A stretch of DNA of 64,000 nucleotides, taken from Ahaetulla prasina. Lineage: Eukaryota > Chordata > Lepidosauria > Squamata > Colubridae. Position 1 is the stretch's first letter. Each line of letters starts with the position of its first letter. Position numbers and translations under genes: made by a program. Positions 30,677 to 40,974 of the stretch are shown one piece after another. The notes under the pieces were generated by a model, which made no database searches, had not been told where the DNA came from, and saw only the letters and a list, made by a program, of their open reading frames with translations. The stretch spans positions 188,737,436 to 188,801,435 of the forward strand of contig NC_080539.1 in the NCBI RefSeq assembly GCF_028640845.1. The letters are read 5' to 3'.

Positions 30677-31925
30677 TGTTTTGAGCATTCCTCTGCAGTA
30701 GAATAGCTGCGACTGCTATGTCACTGGCATCGGTTTGGATTATGAAGGGCTCTTGTTTGAGTCAGGGTGTTGGAGGATCAGCTCCGCCGCAAACTGCCAT
30801 TTTAATTGTTCAAAGTATTTCTGACAGTTCATGGTGCAAGCTAGGGATTGGCTGTGTTTTGACTTGGTCGGAGATGGACCAGTTTTTAGTAATTCCATCA
30901 AAGAGAGTGCAACCTCGGCAAAGGAAGGGATGAATTGTCTGTAAAAATTTGCAAATCCCAGGAAGCTTTGAAGTTGCTTATATGTTCGTGGGGGTTGCCA
31001 GTCTAGCACAGCCTTCACCTTTCCCAGGTCCATTTTGATTCCTTGATTAGACATCCAGTAGCCCAGGTAGTCCAAGGACTCCTTATGGAACTCTCATTTT
31101 GAGAGCTTTGCATAAAGTTTGGTTGCTAGGAGTTTTTTCAGTACTTGTCTGACTAGTTTGATGTGTTCTTCCATATTGTCGCTGCATATAAGAATGTCAT
31201 GTAGATAAACCAGGACTCCCTTATACAGGTATTCATGCAGCACCTCATTGATTAGCTGCATGAATACTGCAGGGCCCCCTGAAGCCCAAAAGGCATGACT
31301 CGGAATTGGAAGCTGCCCAGCGGGCAGATAAACACTGTTTTCCATTCGTCTCCCTCCTTTATGTGGACTCGGTAGAAGGCTTCTCTTAGATCTAGCTTGG
31401 TGAAGATTTTGCCTTTTGATAAGTGGTTCAGCAAGTCCTTCAATAGGGGTAGTGGGTAGGTGTTTTGTATGCAAATTGTATTGACATTGCAAAAATCAAC
31501 ACATAATCTCAGCCCTCCATCTTTCTTCTCTTTAAACAAAATGGGGGCTGCCACTTTGGATTTTGCAGTCTTGATGAATCCTCTGGCTAAGTATCAATGT
31601 ACTTCCTCAAGTCAGGCATTTCCACAGGCATCATGGAGTACATTCTGGGTTTTGGTAACTTGGGCTAGGTTCTAATTCACAATCAGTGGCTTGATGAGGG
31701 GGAAAGATATTACATTCCTCCTCACTAAATGCCTCAGCCAGGTATTTATATTCCTTAGGAATCTGGGGCTCCCCTGGAGGGGAGTCTGAAGTGGCTGCTG
31801 TGGCTTCTGGCATTTGGCTCCTATAGTTTGGCAGTATCTTGGGAGGAGGGACCGGCAGCATTAGGTCAATGCCAATTATGATCTTCCAGTACCCATCTTC
31901 CCATTTGATGGTTAGGGCCCATTTG
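30677..31925 (-). pseudogene. Chromovirus G3 reverse transcriptase region
   Basis: Minus-strand reading from 31860: a protease-RT linker, then MAAPILFKEKKDGGLRLCVD (RT start), NTYPLPLLKDLL, KGKIFTKLDLREAFYRVHI (motif A), LGSFQFRVMPFGL (motif B), and the catalytic box read as VYLHDILICSD near 31200, where YLDD is expected. LDYLGYWMSNQGIKMDL and LQSFLGFANFYRQFIPSFAE follow. Frameshifts near 31250-31300 and a stop near 31094 break the frame. The downstream end is cut at 30676 by the hAT-like element. Confidence 0.85.
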
Positions 31926-32234
31926 TCAAGCCACAGATTCTGACATCTTTGGCGCTACTATAAATTGTATAAGTTCACAAAGTAACCCCATTTCTAATTT
32001 CACAAGTTCTGTAATTTGGGTGGCTGGAGAGCCTCCAATTAATGTTCCATCCAACTGTTCGAACTTAATTGGATGTTTTAGGACTCTAGCTTTTATTCCT
32101 AGTTGCCTAACAATTGGATGGCCAATTAAACATCTAGTGCAACCTGCATCTATCACTGCTAATACTTCTTCTTCCTCCCTGGTCTCAGGCGCCACTAATT
32201 TCACTTTAACTGAAAAAGGGGGTGGTGGCTGCAC
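31926..32234 (-). pseudogene. Chromovirus G3 aspartic protease
   Basis: The minus-strand frame contains EEEVLAVIDAGCTRCLIG, the retropepsin active-site region with DAG in place of DSG, then VRQLGIKARVL and a GGSPATQITELVKLEM segment. The size and the position between gag and RT fit the pol protease. The Ser-to-Ala change beside the catalytic Asp and the broken flanks make function unlikely. Confidence 0.75.
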
Positions 32235-33828
32235 TCACCATTGGGTCATCGTCATCGTTTGGCTCGCCGAGAAGGACTCCTTTGGCCGAAGGTTCTTCGC
32301 TCTCTTTGATGGGGAGAACCTCTATGGCTTGTCGGGCAAATCAGCTGGTGTCTGGGGGCTTTTGTGAATCCCTTCTGTCTCTGGTGGCCGTGGGAGGACG
32401 TGGTTGATGAAATGGCACAGGAGTCAGATACTTGGAAGTTCAATGCCCCATTTGCCCACAACGGTAGCAGTTAGTTCAGCACCTCCCTCATTGTGCAGCT
32501 GGGCTATCCAGTCCAAAGCGTCTCCTTCATTCATCCCCTCTGAAATTGCAGATACTAAGTTGCGATCAGTTTTGTATTGTTCCCCATACTGATCTACATG
32601 GGCACAGATTCACCTGAGGAACTAAGCCAGTTTGGAAGGCTTACCATCGAAGGTGGCCCTAAAACCGGATGGAGGTGGCTTTGCAGGTGGATTGGCCTCA
32701 ATGACAGGCAGCGAGGCTGAAACTTGCTGGTGCGCCCTGGTGGGCTGTGGGCGAGCGCCAGCGGCTGAGCTGGAACCTGCAGCGGAGCTGCTGCTGGTGG
32801 CTGGATTGAGGCCAGAGGAGGGACAGGGGCCAGCTGCTGTGCTGCTTGTGACGCAGCAGCTGGCCCCTGTCCCTCCTCTGGCCGCAATCCAGCCACCAGC
32901 AGCAGCTCCGCTGCAGGTGGGGGAGCTCTAGCCGGCTGCTGGATTAGCCCCCACTGATGTGCTAGGATCATTGACAAATTGGGCCCATGGGGATCACTGG
33001 AAAATTGGAGCAGAAGGTGCTGGCAAGTACTGGCACTGGACCCACCCCTGGCCGGGATAGAATCCTCAGCCTGGGGGGATACATTCTGCTGGGGAGCGCA
33101 AAATCAGGCTGGCAAGGGGGAGGGCAGCAGGCAGAGGTGGCAGCCCCCATGCTGGCTGCCTCTGCTGGCTGCCAAATGCTGCTTGGCCTGGCTGCACTGA
33201 GCTGCTCCTCCTGTCATCCCTGGCTGGGTAGAAAGGTGCCTGCTGGCCGCTAATTCCTCCACCAGGTCCTGGATCAGGAAAAATGAAAGTGGGTTGCATT
33301 AAGCTCCATTTCACTTGAGGAGGTTGTGTGTGTGGGGGGGCATAACTTCCCATTTCCATCTGTTCAAACCGCTCCGGGAGTCCAGTTAATGATTGGCTTC
33401 AAGATGGCGGCAACAGGTTCCAGCCTCAGGAATCTTCGGATCCCAAAGCTGTCACATCTCTCCATTCTGGCTCGTGGGGTGACTTCATTAGGCTGGACGC
33501 GGCACAATATCCAGGCAATGTCGCCTCCTGTCCCCTTTTTGAAGTTGGATCAGACTGGCAAATTTTCCAGGAATCCGACTCCTTGGGCTAAGTGCCTACC
33601 CTTCATGTCGTCTCTGCAGCTTCAATGGCTAGCACCACTTCCTCAGAAGTAGAATACTGGGTCTTGATAAGTCCTCTGGTATCAGTTCCCATGGCTTCCT
33701 CTGTGATCTCCTCTTTCTCCATCTTCGCTGAGTCTTCGCACCACCAGTGTTTTAGGTCAGTGCTGGGTCTCAGCACCCCGGACAGCCCCCTTTCAGGATG
33801 CCGTTATGATTTTAGGAATTCGGGTTAA
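32235..33828 (-). pseudogene. Chromovirus G3 gag and leader, degraded
   Basis: Minus-strand fragments include Pro/Gln/Ala-rich stretches (32600-32960) like those preceding capsid in the plus-strand gag at 45476-46300, and a remnant of the zinc-knuckle area near 32440. The capsid core is largely missing. A 64-bp-arm palindrome (32776-32917) lies within it. Sequence toward 33828 leads into the 5' LTR. Frames are short and on both strands. Confidence 0.55.
32776..32917. repeat. Long near-perfect palindrome (64-bp arms, 14-nt loop)
   Basis: Arm 32776-32839 and arm 32854-32917 are reverse complements with one mismatch, beginning CCTGCAGCGGAGCTGCTGCT and ending in its complement. The spacer is 32840-32853. 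Such an arrangement could extrude a cruciform or arise by template switching. Confidence 0.92.
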
Positions 33829-34180
33829 TGTCAGCATTCCAGAAAACCCCAACTCCAATTAAGACCTCTGGGGCAAGCATTTCTCAAAGTTCCATTTATT
33901 AGAGTACTGGCACATCTGGGAAAACCTGAATCTGAGAGTTCTGGGTTTTCCCTCCGTAAATCAAAACCCCAAATCCAGCCCCTGCACCCATCAGTCCATC
34001 ACATGGCCCAATCATCATCTGTCTTAACCTGAGCCATCACTGAAACCACTCCTCCTCCAGATGTAGAAACACCATGTCCTTGACTGAAGGGAAGAATGTT
34101 ATTATGTCTAACTACAGTTGCTCTCCTGAATTCCCCCTCCTACTTTCCCAAGAGCAAGAAGTTGGCAGCGTGGAAGCTGC
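33829..34180 (-). repeat. LTR of chromovirus G3 (5' LTR), truncated
   Basis: It matches 24428-24780 from TGTCAGCATTCC to GGAAGCT, then ends abruptly at 34180, about 110 bp short. Differences between the two LTRs (about one in twelve positions by eye) indicate an old insertion. Confidence 0.8.
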
Positions 34181-34209
34181 AATTAAAAAATATACTTTAT
34201 ATTTTAGAT

Positions 34210-35619
34210 CAGGGGTGTCAAGCTTGATTTAATTGAGGGCTGCATCAGGATTGTGATTGACCTCAAGGGGCTGGCTGGGGCCTGGCTGGGGTGGGTGTGG
34301 CCAGCTTCCTTCCTCCTTCTCATTCCCATCTCTTTCTTTCCTTCGTTCCTTCCTTTCCTCCCTCCCTCCCCTCATTCCCATCTCCTTGCTTCCTTCCCTC
34401 TTCCTTCTCTCTTCTCTTTCCTGGGGGAGAAAGTGGTTCCCTCCCCCTCGCTTTTAAATGTGGCCCTTATTAACAGCTGGGGATGCCCGCTCAGATACCC
34501 ACTGCTTGTTTTTTCCCAAAAGAAAAAAATCGCTGGCCCAAGGTTGGCATCATAACTTTTTAAGGATTTGAAAAGCCGTTCTTTTAATTTTGGGGTCTCA
34601 CTTTTTGGGGCAACCCCACCCCTCCTTCCTGCACCTCCTTTGTTTCCAAGAAAAAAAGAGATTGGTGGAAGGGAGAAGAAGAGGAGAAAACAGACACACA
34701 CACAGAGAAGATGAATCCAAGTTGGAGAAGGGATCTTTACAACCCCAAGTCACTGCCTCCTCCGTTCCCACTGCCTTTTCTTCCAAAGGAAAAAGGCCTT
34801 AGCCCAGAAACGAAGTTCACAGAGCCGGAGAGCCACACTTTTTCTGCCTTCCTTTCCCGAGAGCTGCAGGAACTGCACTTTCTTTGTGGGGACTGAGCTT
34901 TACTTTTCCTTTCTGCCTTTGCCCATTTCCCCAGCCAAAAAATGTTGCTTCTTTTGCTGCCTCTCCCCCAAAAAACGGACTTTCTCCCTCTGTCTCTCTC
35001 CTTCCTTCTTTCCTTCCTTTCCTTCTCCGCTTCCTCCCTCCCTCCCTCTCCTCCTTCCTTACCTGCCTCCCTCCTTCTCATTCCCATCTAATTCCTTCCT
35101 CCACGCTCAGGAAGGGACAAGGGAGGGATATATACTTATATATTGTATAGTTATTTCATGCTTATACTTATATATACTGTTGTGACAAATAAATAAATAA
35201 ATAAATAAATTGGCAGCACTGCTGGTGGCCATTACCACAGCTGTGGCTTTCCCTCATGGGGCAAGGCGGAGGCAGTCCCAGTGAAAGGAGGCTGCAAGGC
35301 AGGCCCACAAGCAGGCCATGGAGGTACTGGTATATAATTGTATGGCGGAGATCCTTAGCCTTAGATCTGCAGGGTTTCCCTGGAGCCAGTTGGAGCTGCC
35401 CTCGCCCCCTCAGCCCCGCCCCCTGGGTGTCTGCAGGGCAGCCCTGCAGATCTAAGGCTGACCGTGTTCCGGCTCAGATGGTAGCCATCAAGTTATAGAT
35501 TATAGCTGGCCAGGGGCGGGGCTGAGGTGACAGGGGTCAGTGCTCAGTCCTGGGTGTCCGCAGGGGCAGCCTGCAGGCCAGATGTAGCCACATTGCAGGC
35601 CTTGAGTTTGACACCTCTG
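34210..35619. mobile_element. hAT-like element, 1.4 kb, pyrimidine-rich interior
   Basis: It starts CAGGGGTGTCAAGCTTGA and ends GAGTTTGACACCTCTG, the common vertebrate hAT/Charlie terminus. The flanks are ttttagat (34202-34209) and tcttacat (35620-35627), 6 of 8 identical. The interior is TTCC-rich (34320-35100) and contains a LINE tail at 35125-35212. No transposase frame is seen. Confidence 0.72.
35125..35212 (+). mobile_element. LINE 3'-end fragment (AAATAAAT tail)
   Basis: GGGATATATACTTATATATT and following, with ACTGTTGTGACAAATAAATA and a TAAA tail, matches the end of the LINE at 26990-27088. Confidence 0.6.
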
Positions 35620-35627
35620 TCTTACAT

Positions 35628-35955
35628 AGATATACCTATCTAATGCCTGGTAGAATAGAATACTTGGTAGAAAACAGACATAAAGGCATTGGAAAAATAT
35701 TTAGATGCCTTAATGTGTTAATATCTACAAATATCAGGATAGTGCAAGCAATAGTATTCCCTATAAGAATTTGTGTAAACAAAAGATAGACTTTGAAGAA
35801 GCAAAATAGGAAGAATATTGAAGATTTTGAATTTTGGTATGGGAGAAAGCTCCTGAGAATACTATAATCAGCCAAGCAAACAAAGAAATAATTAAACAAA
35901 CAACCCAGAGTTCTCATAGGTAAAAGTTTCTTTGTGAACTTGAGGAAGGTTGAGG
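35628..35955. other. Non-coding interval, nothing recognised
   Basis: AT-rich single-copy-looking DNA. No domain, repeat or splice-bordered exon is visible. Confidence 0.3.
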
Positions 35956-35959
35956 ATAA

Positions 35960-36475
35960 TTGGCCTGTACAGACAGCATGATGCTATCTGTTACAGGAAT
36001 GGGAGGAAGATTTCCTTTGGCTCCTCTTAATGAGACAAATTATCTCTCATGGAGCCTAAAGATGGAGAAGTTTCTGTGGAGGAATGATTTGTGGATAGTT
36101 GTAAGCAATCCTCCACCAGATCTCAATGAGGAACAAAGGCAAAATGTAAAAGAACAGGACAACGTAATTTTGTGCATTGAAGACAGGCAGGTAATATATA
36201 TTCTAACATCTGCTAACATCTGCTAGAGAATGCTGGCTTGCCTTACACAGAATTTATGTAAGAGAAACAGCAAGCGGCAAAGTAACTCTCACCAGAAAAC
36301 TTATGGAGCAAAGTTACAGTCTGTAGAAAGTCTGTCAGATCACCTCCAGTTTATGATGAAAACCTTCCTTGAATTAGAAGTGCAAGGAATGGTGTTTTCA
36401 GAAGCACATCAAAAGTATGTTGTCCTGAGTTCCCTTGATAATACTTGGGATGTGTCAGTAACAAGCCTTGAATGA
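35960..36475 (+). pseudogene. Ty1/Copia-type Gag remnant
   Basis: Two plus-strand frames, broken by a stop at 36224 and a frameshift, read LAPLNETNYLSWSLKMEKFL and WRNDLWIVVSNPPPD, and then SLSDHLQFMMKTFLELEVQG and VVLSSLDNTWDVSV. The 'L.GxNYxxWsxxMexxL...LW.vV' start and the later 'F..L...G......VxxLxxLxxxW' helix pattern are those of Copia Gag (DUF4219/UBN2). Zinc knuckle and pol are absent. Copia elements are scarce in vertebrates, so the call should be checked, but both halves fit. Confidence 0.65.
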
Positions 36476-36519
36476 ATGAGTGTAATTTAATTTGAGTTAT
36501 ATAGTAATGTCAAGGATAA

Positions 36520-36860
36520 TAAAAAAGTTTCTTTCAACATGTAAATAACAAGAAAAAAATCAAGGAAACAGTCGGTCCACTAAAGAGATAAGATTGCAAG
36601 GATGAGGTAGGGAGAAAGCAGAGTTGCTTAACTCATTCTCTGCATTAGTCTTCACACAAAAAGAAATTATAGCCCAAACTACCAAAAACATAACTGTAAA
36701 AGACAGACTAGAAATAAAAATTAAAATAAGAGAAATGGAGAATACCTATCTGATATTGAATATAAATCACTGGAAACTGACAGATTATATCCCAGAGTTC
36801 TAAAGGAGCTGACAGATGTTATCTCAGAACCATTGTACCATATGTTTCAAAAATCCTGGA
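36520..36860 (+). pseudogene. CR1 LINE ORF2, region before RT
   Basis: It matches 10060-10330 (CCAAACTACCAAAAACATAACTG and following, ending TTTCAAAAATCCTGG). It is split from its continuation at 38418 by the hAT-like element 36869-38409. Confidence 0.78.
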
Positions 36861-36868
36861 ACAACGGG

Positions 36869-38409
36869 CAGTGGTGAGTTGCTACCGGTTTTCCCCGGTT
36901 CTTGAGAAAGGGTAGTAAAAATTTTGAGTAGTTCTGAGAACCGGTAAATACCACCTCTGCCTGGCCCCGCTCCCAATCTATTTGCTGCCTCTGGACTCCC
37001 AGCTGAGGAAAAAATCAGGACTCACTTGACAAAGAAGAGACAAAAAAAACAAGACACCGTTGCTTTAAATTGAGAAGCCGAGAAGCCTCCCAACTGATTG
37101 GCTAGAATGAAAAAATCAGAATTCGCTTCTCAGCCAGGAGATCGCTTGCCAAATAAGAAGTGGGGGGGAAAGATGCTGTCGCTTTAAATTGACGCAGCTG
37201 CTGGAAGAAGGTTTCTAATTGCAGAAGCAGTTCATTTCTGGGTCAGCTGAACAACAAACTGGATAAGAGGAGGGATTCTTATATGGTTCTAAGTTTTTGA
37301 AGTTTTGGGGTTTGTGCAACATGGGCTTTGTGTTTCTAAAAATGTTTGGGTGATTTCCATTGTGAAATATCCTATCTTGAATGAGTTTTCTGCTTGCTTG
37401 TAAATGGAGCCAAACTTCCGGCTTCCACTTTCTATTATCTCTAAGCATTTGTAGCTGTTTTCTTCTTACAAAGTTTCCTTTATGCAGCTGGCAGGAATGT
37501 GGAATGAGTATCAGGCAGGTTCCTTGTTAGCAGCTTGATTTTTCCTTGCTTTTTTGGCAGCCTTTTTTTATTTGGGGAAATGAAAATGAAATGAAAAGAG
37601 GGGAGTTTGATTCCTTCCCAGAGCAGGTTAGTGGGGTGGGGAGGGAATGGGGATTTTGCAGTATCCTTCCCCTGTCACACCCGCCACACCATGCCCACCA
37701 AGCCACACCCACAGAACCAGTAGTAAAAAATTTTGAATCCCCCCAAACCACTGCATAAGTCCATCTTATGTTTTGTATACATACAGAAAAAGAAGCACTC
37801 TTGCAATCTTCGACTTTTAGACTTGCTATCAAATATCACCCATAATACTAATGACTGTTTTGAACAATATGCAGGTTGTATTACATGAATGGCTATTTTA
37901 TATGTCGAATTATGACTGAAATATTTATGCAGCTATATTGGTTTACATTGTCAGGAAGTTTCTTCTTAGTTTTAGGTTGCTTCTCTCTTTGTTCAGTTTC
38001 CATCCATTGCTTCTTGTTTTGCCTTCTGGTGCTATACATTGCCCCCCACTTCTTTCTGGCAGCCCCTTAAAAGCCTGTTGCCTATCACACTCTTGGGCAA
38101 AGCATGTGAGCAATTTCCTCCTTTCAGTGGTCCATGAAAGTGCATCTATAGTATGTAGATAATAAAGTTGAAAAAAGGTGAACATTTTTACAGAACTATA
38201 GATATGTTGAGGCTGGGTGTGGCAAGGAATGGCTGGGAGGGGAGGGGCCAGGCGAGGCACCCCTTGACGTGAGTGACATTAAGTTGGCCACACCTACCCA
38301 GTCACATGACCATCAAGCCATGCCCACTGTCACATGACCATCAAGCCACACCCACAAAATAAGCCACACCCACAGAACCGGTAGTAAAAAAAATTAGAAC
38401 CCACCCCTG
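36869..38409. mobile_element. hAT-like insertion in CR1, possibly two nested elements
   Basis: It starts CAGTGGTGAGTTGCTACCGG and ends TTAGAACCCACCCCTG. Flanks acaacggg (36861-36868) and gcaccggg (38410-38417) match at 6 of 8 positions, and CR1 reads on across it. An internal terminus (AAACCACTG) at about 37753 and a second copy of the right arm (38207-38409) suggest one element inside another. Bases 37955-38085 are an antisense CR1 piece. Confidence 0.75.
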
Positions 38410-38417
38410 GCACCGGG

Positions 38418-38923
38418 AAACTACCAGAGGACTGGAAAGGAGCTGATGTGGTTCCAATCCTCGAAAAAGGAAAAAAACCAGACCCAGGAAACTATAGACC
38501 AATCAGCCTAATATCAACACCTGGGAAGATCCTGGAAAAATCAACAAAAAACAGATTGGCGAACATATAAAAACAAATTAAGTTGTAACTAGTAGCCAGC
38601 ACAGTTTGTTAAAAACAGATCATGCCAAACCAATCTTATTTCATTCTTTGACAAAGTGACTAAATTAGAAGACCAGCAAAATACTGTGGACATAATATAT
38701 TTAGATTTCAGTAAGGCATTTGACAAAGTACTTACCTACTTCTTGGTAAGCTAGAAAACTGTGGAATAGACAACATCACCACTAGTTGGATTTGTAGCTG
38801 GGTGACAAGCTGTACTCAACAATACTGTAGTTCTTATTTCATTCTTTGACAAAATGATTAAATTAGTAGACCAGTGAAATGTGGTGGATAGTGTTTCTCC
38901 CCCCGCTCTCTCTCTCTCTCTTC

Positions 38924-38974
<51 letters not shown>

Positions 38975-39740
38975 TTCAGTAAGAAATTCAACAATGTAGA
39001 TCACAACCTACTTTGCAGTAAGCTAGAAAAATGTGGGATAAACAATATCACCAATAGATGGATTTGTAACTGGCTGACAAACCATACTCAACAAGTAGTT
39101 CTTAATGGTACTATATCTACATGGAAGGTCATAAGAAGTGAGGCAAGGCTCTGTCTTAGGCCCAGTACTTTCAATATCTTCATAAATGATTTAGATGAGG
39201 GAATAGAAGGGAAAGTCATCGAATTTTCAGATGACACTAAACTGGTAGGAACTGCCAAAACCCCAGAAGACAAGCTCAAGATTCAAAATGATCTTGACAA
39301 ACTTGAATAATGGGACCTATCCAACAAAATGAAATTTAATGTGGAAAAAAGAAAGGCTTTAAGTTTAGGTAAGGAAAACCAAAGATACATGTAAAAAATA
39401 GGCGAAACCTGGCTCAGAAATAGTAACTGTGAGAGGGATTTTGGAGTCCTAGTGGATGATCATTTAACCGTGAACCAGCAGTGTGTGGCAGCAGCCAAAA
39501 AACCTAATACTATCCTTGCTTGTATAAACAGAGGCATAGAACCAAAATCACATGAAGTGTTAGTACCACTTTATAAATCTTTAATAAGATCACACCTGGA
39601 ATACTGCATTCAGTTTTGGTCACCACATTACAAAAAAGATGTTCAGACTTTGGAAAAAGTACAAAGAAGAGCAACTAAGATGATTAAAGGCCTGGAGACA
39701 AAAACATAGGAAGAATGGTTGCAGGAATTAGGTATGACTA
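38418..39740 (+). pseudogene. CR1 LINE ORF2 with internal duplication
   Basis: It resumes with LPEDWKGADVVPILEKGKK, then NYRPISLISTPGKILEK. The stretch carrying TTCTTTGACAAAGTGACTAA and the DFSKAFDKV motif occurs at 38635-38820 and again, modified, from 38833, with a CT/GT microsatellite inserted. FSDDTKLVGTA (catalytic box, A to S) follows near 39225, then LIRSHLEYCIQFWSP and RRATKMIKGLETK. Multiple stops are present. The end is replaced by a mariner-like MITE at about 39742. Confidence 0.8.
38896..38973. repeat. (CT)n(GT)n microsatellite in CR1
   Basis: CTCTCTCTCTCTCT followed by more than 20 GT units. It splits the duplicated CR1 segment just before TTTCAGTAAG. Confidence 0.95.
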
Positions 39741-39741
39741 G

Positions 39742-40041
39742 CAACAGTTCATTTAGTGACCCTTCAAAGTTACAATGGAACTGAATAAAGTGACATGATC
39801 ATTTTTCACAGTTCTAAACTTAGCAGGGTCCCCATGGTCACATGATTAAAATTCAGATGTGATCACCTTTTCAATCTCTAGCGAAGCCAGATTCACTTAA
39901 CAACTGCGTTACTAACTTAACAGCTGCAGTGATTCACTCAACAACTGTGGCAAGAAATGTTGTAAAATGGAGTAAAACAGGTGTCTCACTTAACAACAGA
40001 AATTTTGGGCTCAATTGTGGTTGTAAGTTGAGGACTACCTG
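39742..40041 (-). mobile_element. Mariner-like MITE
   Basis: It ends GTTGAGGACTACCTG followed by TA (40042-40043) and contains TCACTTAACAAC and TCAATTGTGGTTG motifs in the opposite orientation to the fuller copy at 44440-44828. Its left end is truncated against CR1. Confidence 0.65.
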
Positions 40042-40399
40042 TACACAGAGTAGAATGGATTGGGTTAGCCTATTCTTCAGTAATGGACAAAGAATCCATT
40101 CGAGGATGTTTTTATATGCAACACAGATGCAACTCTGTTCTAGAGCTGGGACCATTTTCACCTGGAAGGCATAAAATTGCAAATTAATTTTAGTTAAAAG
40201 AATTCATATGTAGTTTTTTTTTAAGGAAAAGAATCTTGCAAAACTACTTTATTTGGAACACAGCTTATTCATATATATTCTCTGTGTGTATTCATTTATT
40301 GAAGGCAAAAGGAGAAAGGGTTGGCAGAGGAAGAGGTGGTTAGAATAGGATAATGGACTCATTCACAGAAGTTTGGGCAGGGAGACAGTGTAGGATGGA

Positions 40400-40490
40400 G
40401 GGCCTGGCATGTTGTGGTCCATGGGGTCCCAAAGAGTCGGACACAACTTAGCAACTTGTTATATAATAAACAAATAAATAATAGGTTCCC
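40400..40490 (+). mobile_element. BovB/Sauria SINE-type 3' tail
   Basis: GTGGTCCATGGGGTCCCAAAGAGTCGGACACAACTTAGCAAC is the signature 3' end shared by BovB LINEs and squamate SINEs mobilised by them (GGGGTCGCAAAGAGTCGGAC consensus). No tRNA-like promoter is seen upstream, so this is only a tail fragment. Confidence 0.75.
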
Positions 40491-40493
40491 TAA

Positions 40494-40630
40494 TAGGTTG
40501 TAAAATGAACTGTGATGTTCATTTTACAACCTAGGCATTCACTTAATGACTGTTGCAAAAAAAATTCCATAAAATCAGATCAGTCGTGTGATTTATGATC
40601 ATAATGATGGTATATTGAGGACTACCTGTA
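40494..40630. mobile_element. Mariner-like MITE fragment with a small perfect palindrome
   Basis: 40494-40533 is a palindrome with 17-bp arms (TAGGTTGTAAAATGAAC and its complement). The segment ends TTGAGGACTACCTGTA, the mariner-like terminus. Confidence 0.5.
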
Positions 40631-40930
40631 AAGACTGTAACAGCCATTATGTAGGACTGATAAGGAGAAGATTAATAAAGAAAATCTATGAACATCAATT
40701 AGCAGGCAGAAGACGATGAAAATTCCTTAATTTCACAGCACATGGATAGATTAACCATCATTTCAACTGGAAAACTGTTAGTATCCATAGACAAAGCTAA
40801 ATCCAAAAAAATGCTAGAGAATTCCTGGAAGCTTGACACTCAGGCAAATCAGCCACTAACAGAGTTTAACATCAGGATTAATATCAGACAAACGATCAAG
40901 CAGTAAACAATAGTCTAATCAACGAACTAC
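40630..40930 (+). pseudogene. Penelope-like element GIY-YIG endonuclease remnant
   Basis: The plus-strand frame, with several stops, reads CNSHYVGLIRRRLIKKIYEH and QLAGRR, then FNWKTVSI and AREFLEA, a stop, then HSGKSATNR. The order YVG-R-L-x-x-R/KIxEH-xLA...H.F.W.....(W)HS....NR matches the C-terminal GIY-YIG nuclease of Penelope-like elements. The RT part is absent. The match rests on short motifs, so confidence is moderate. Confidence 0.6.
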
Positions 40931-40974
40931 CTAGGAGAAAACAATATACCTACCAAGTCTGTCAGAGCAAACTA

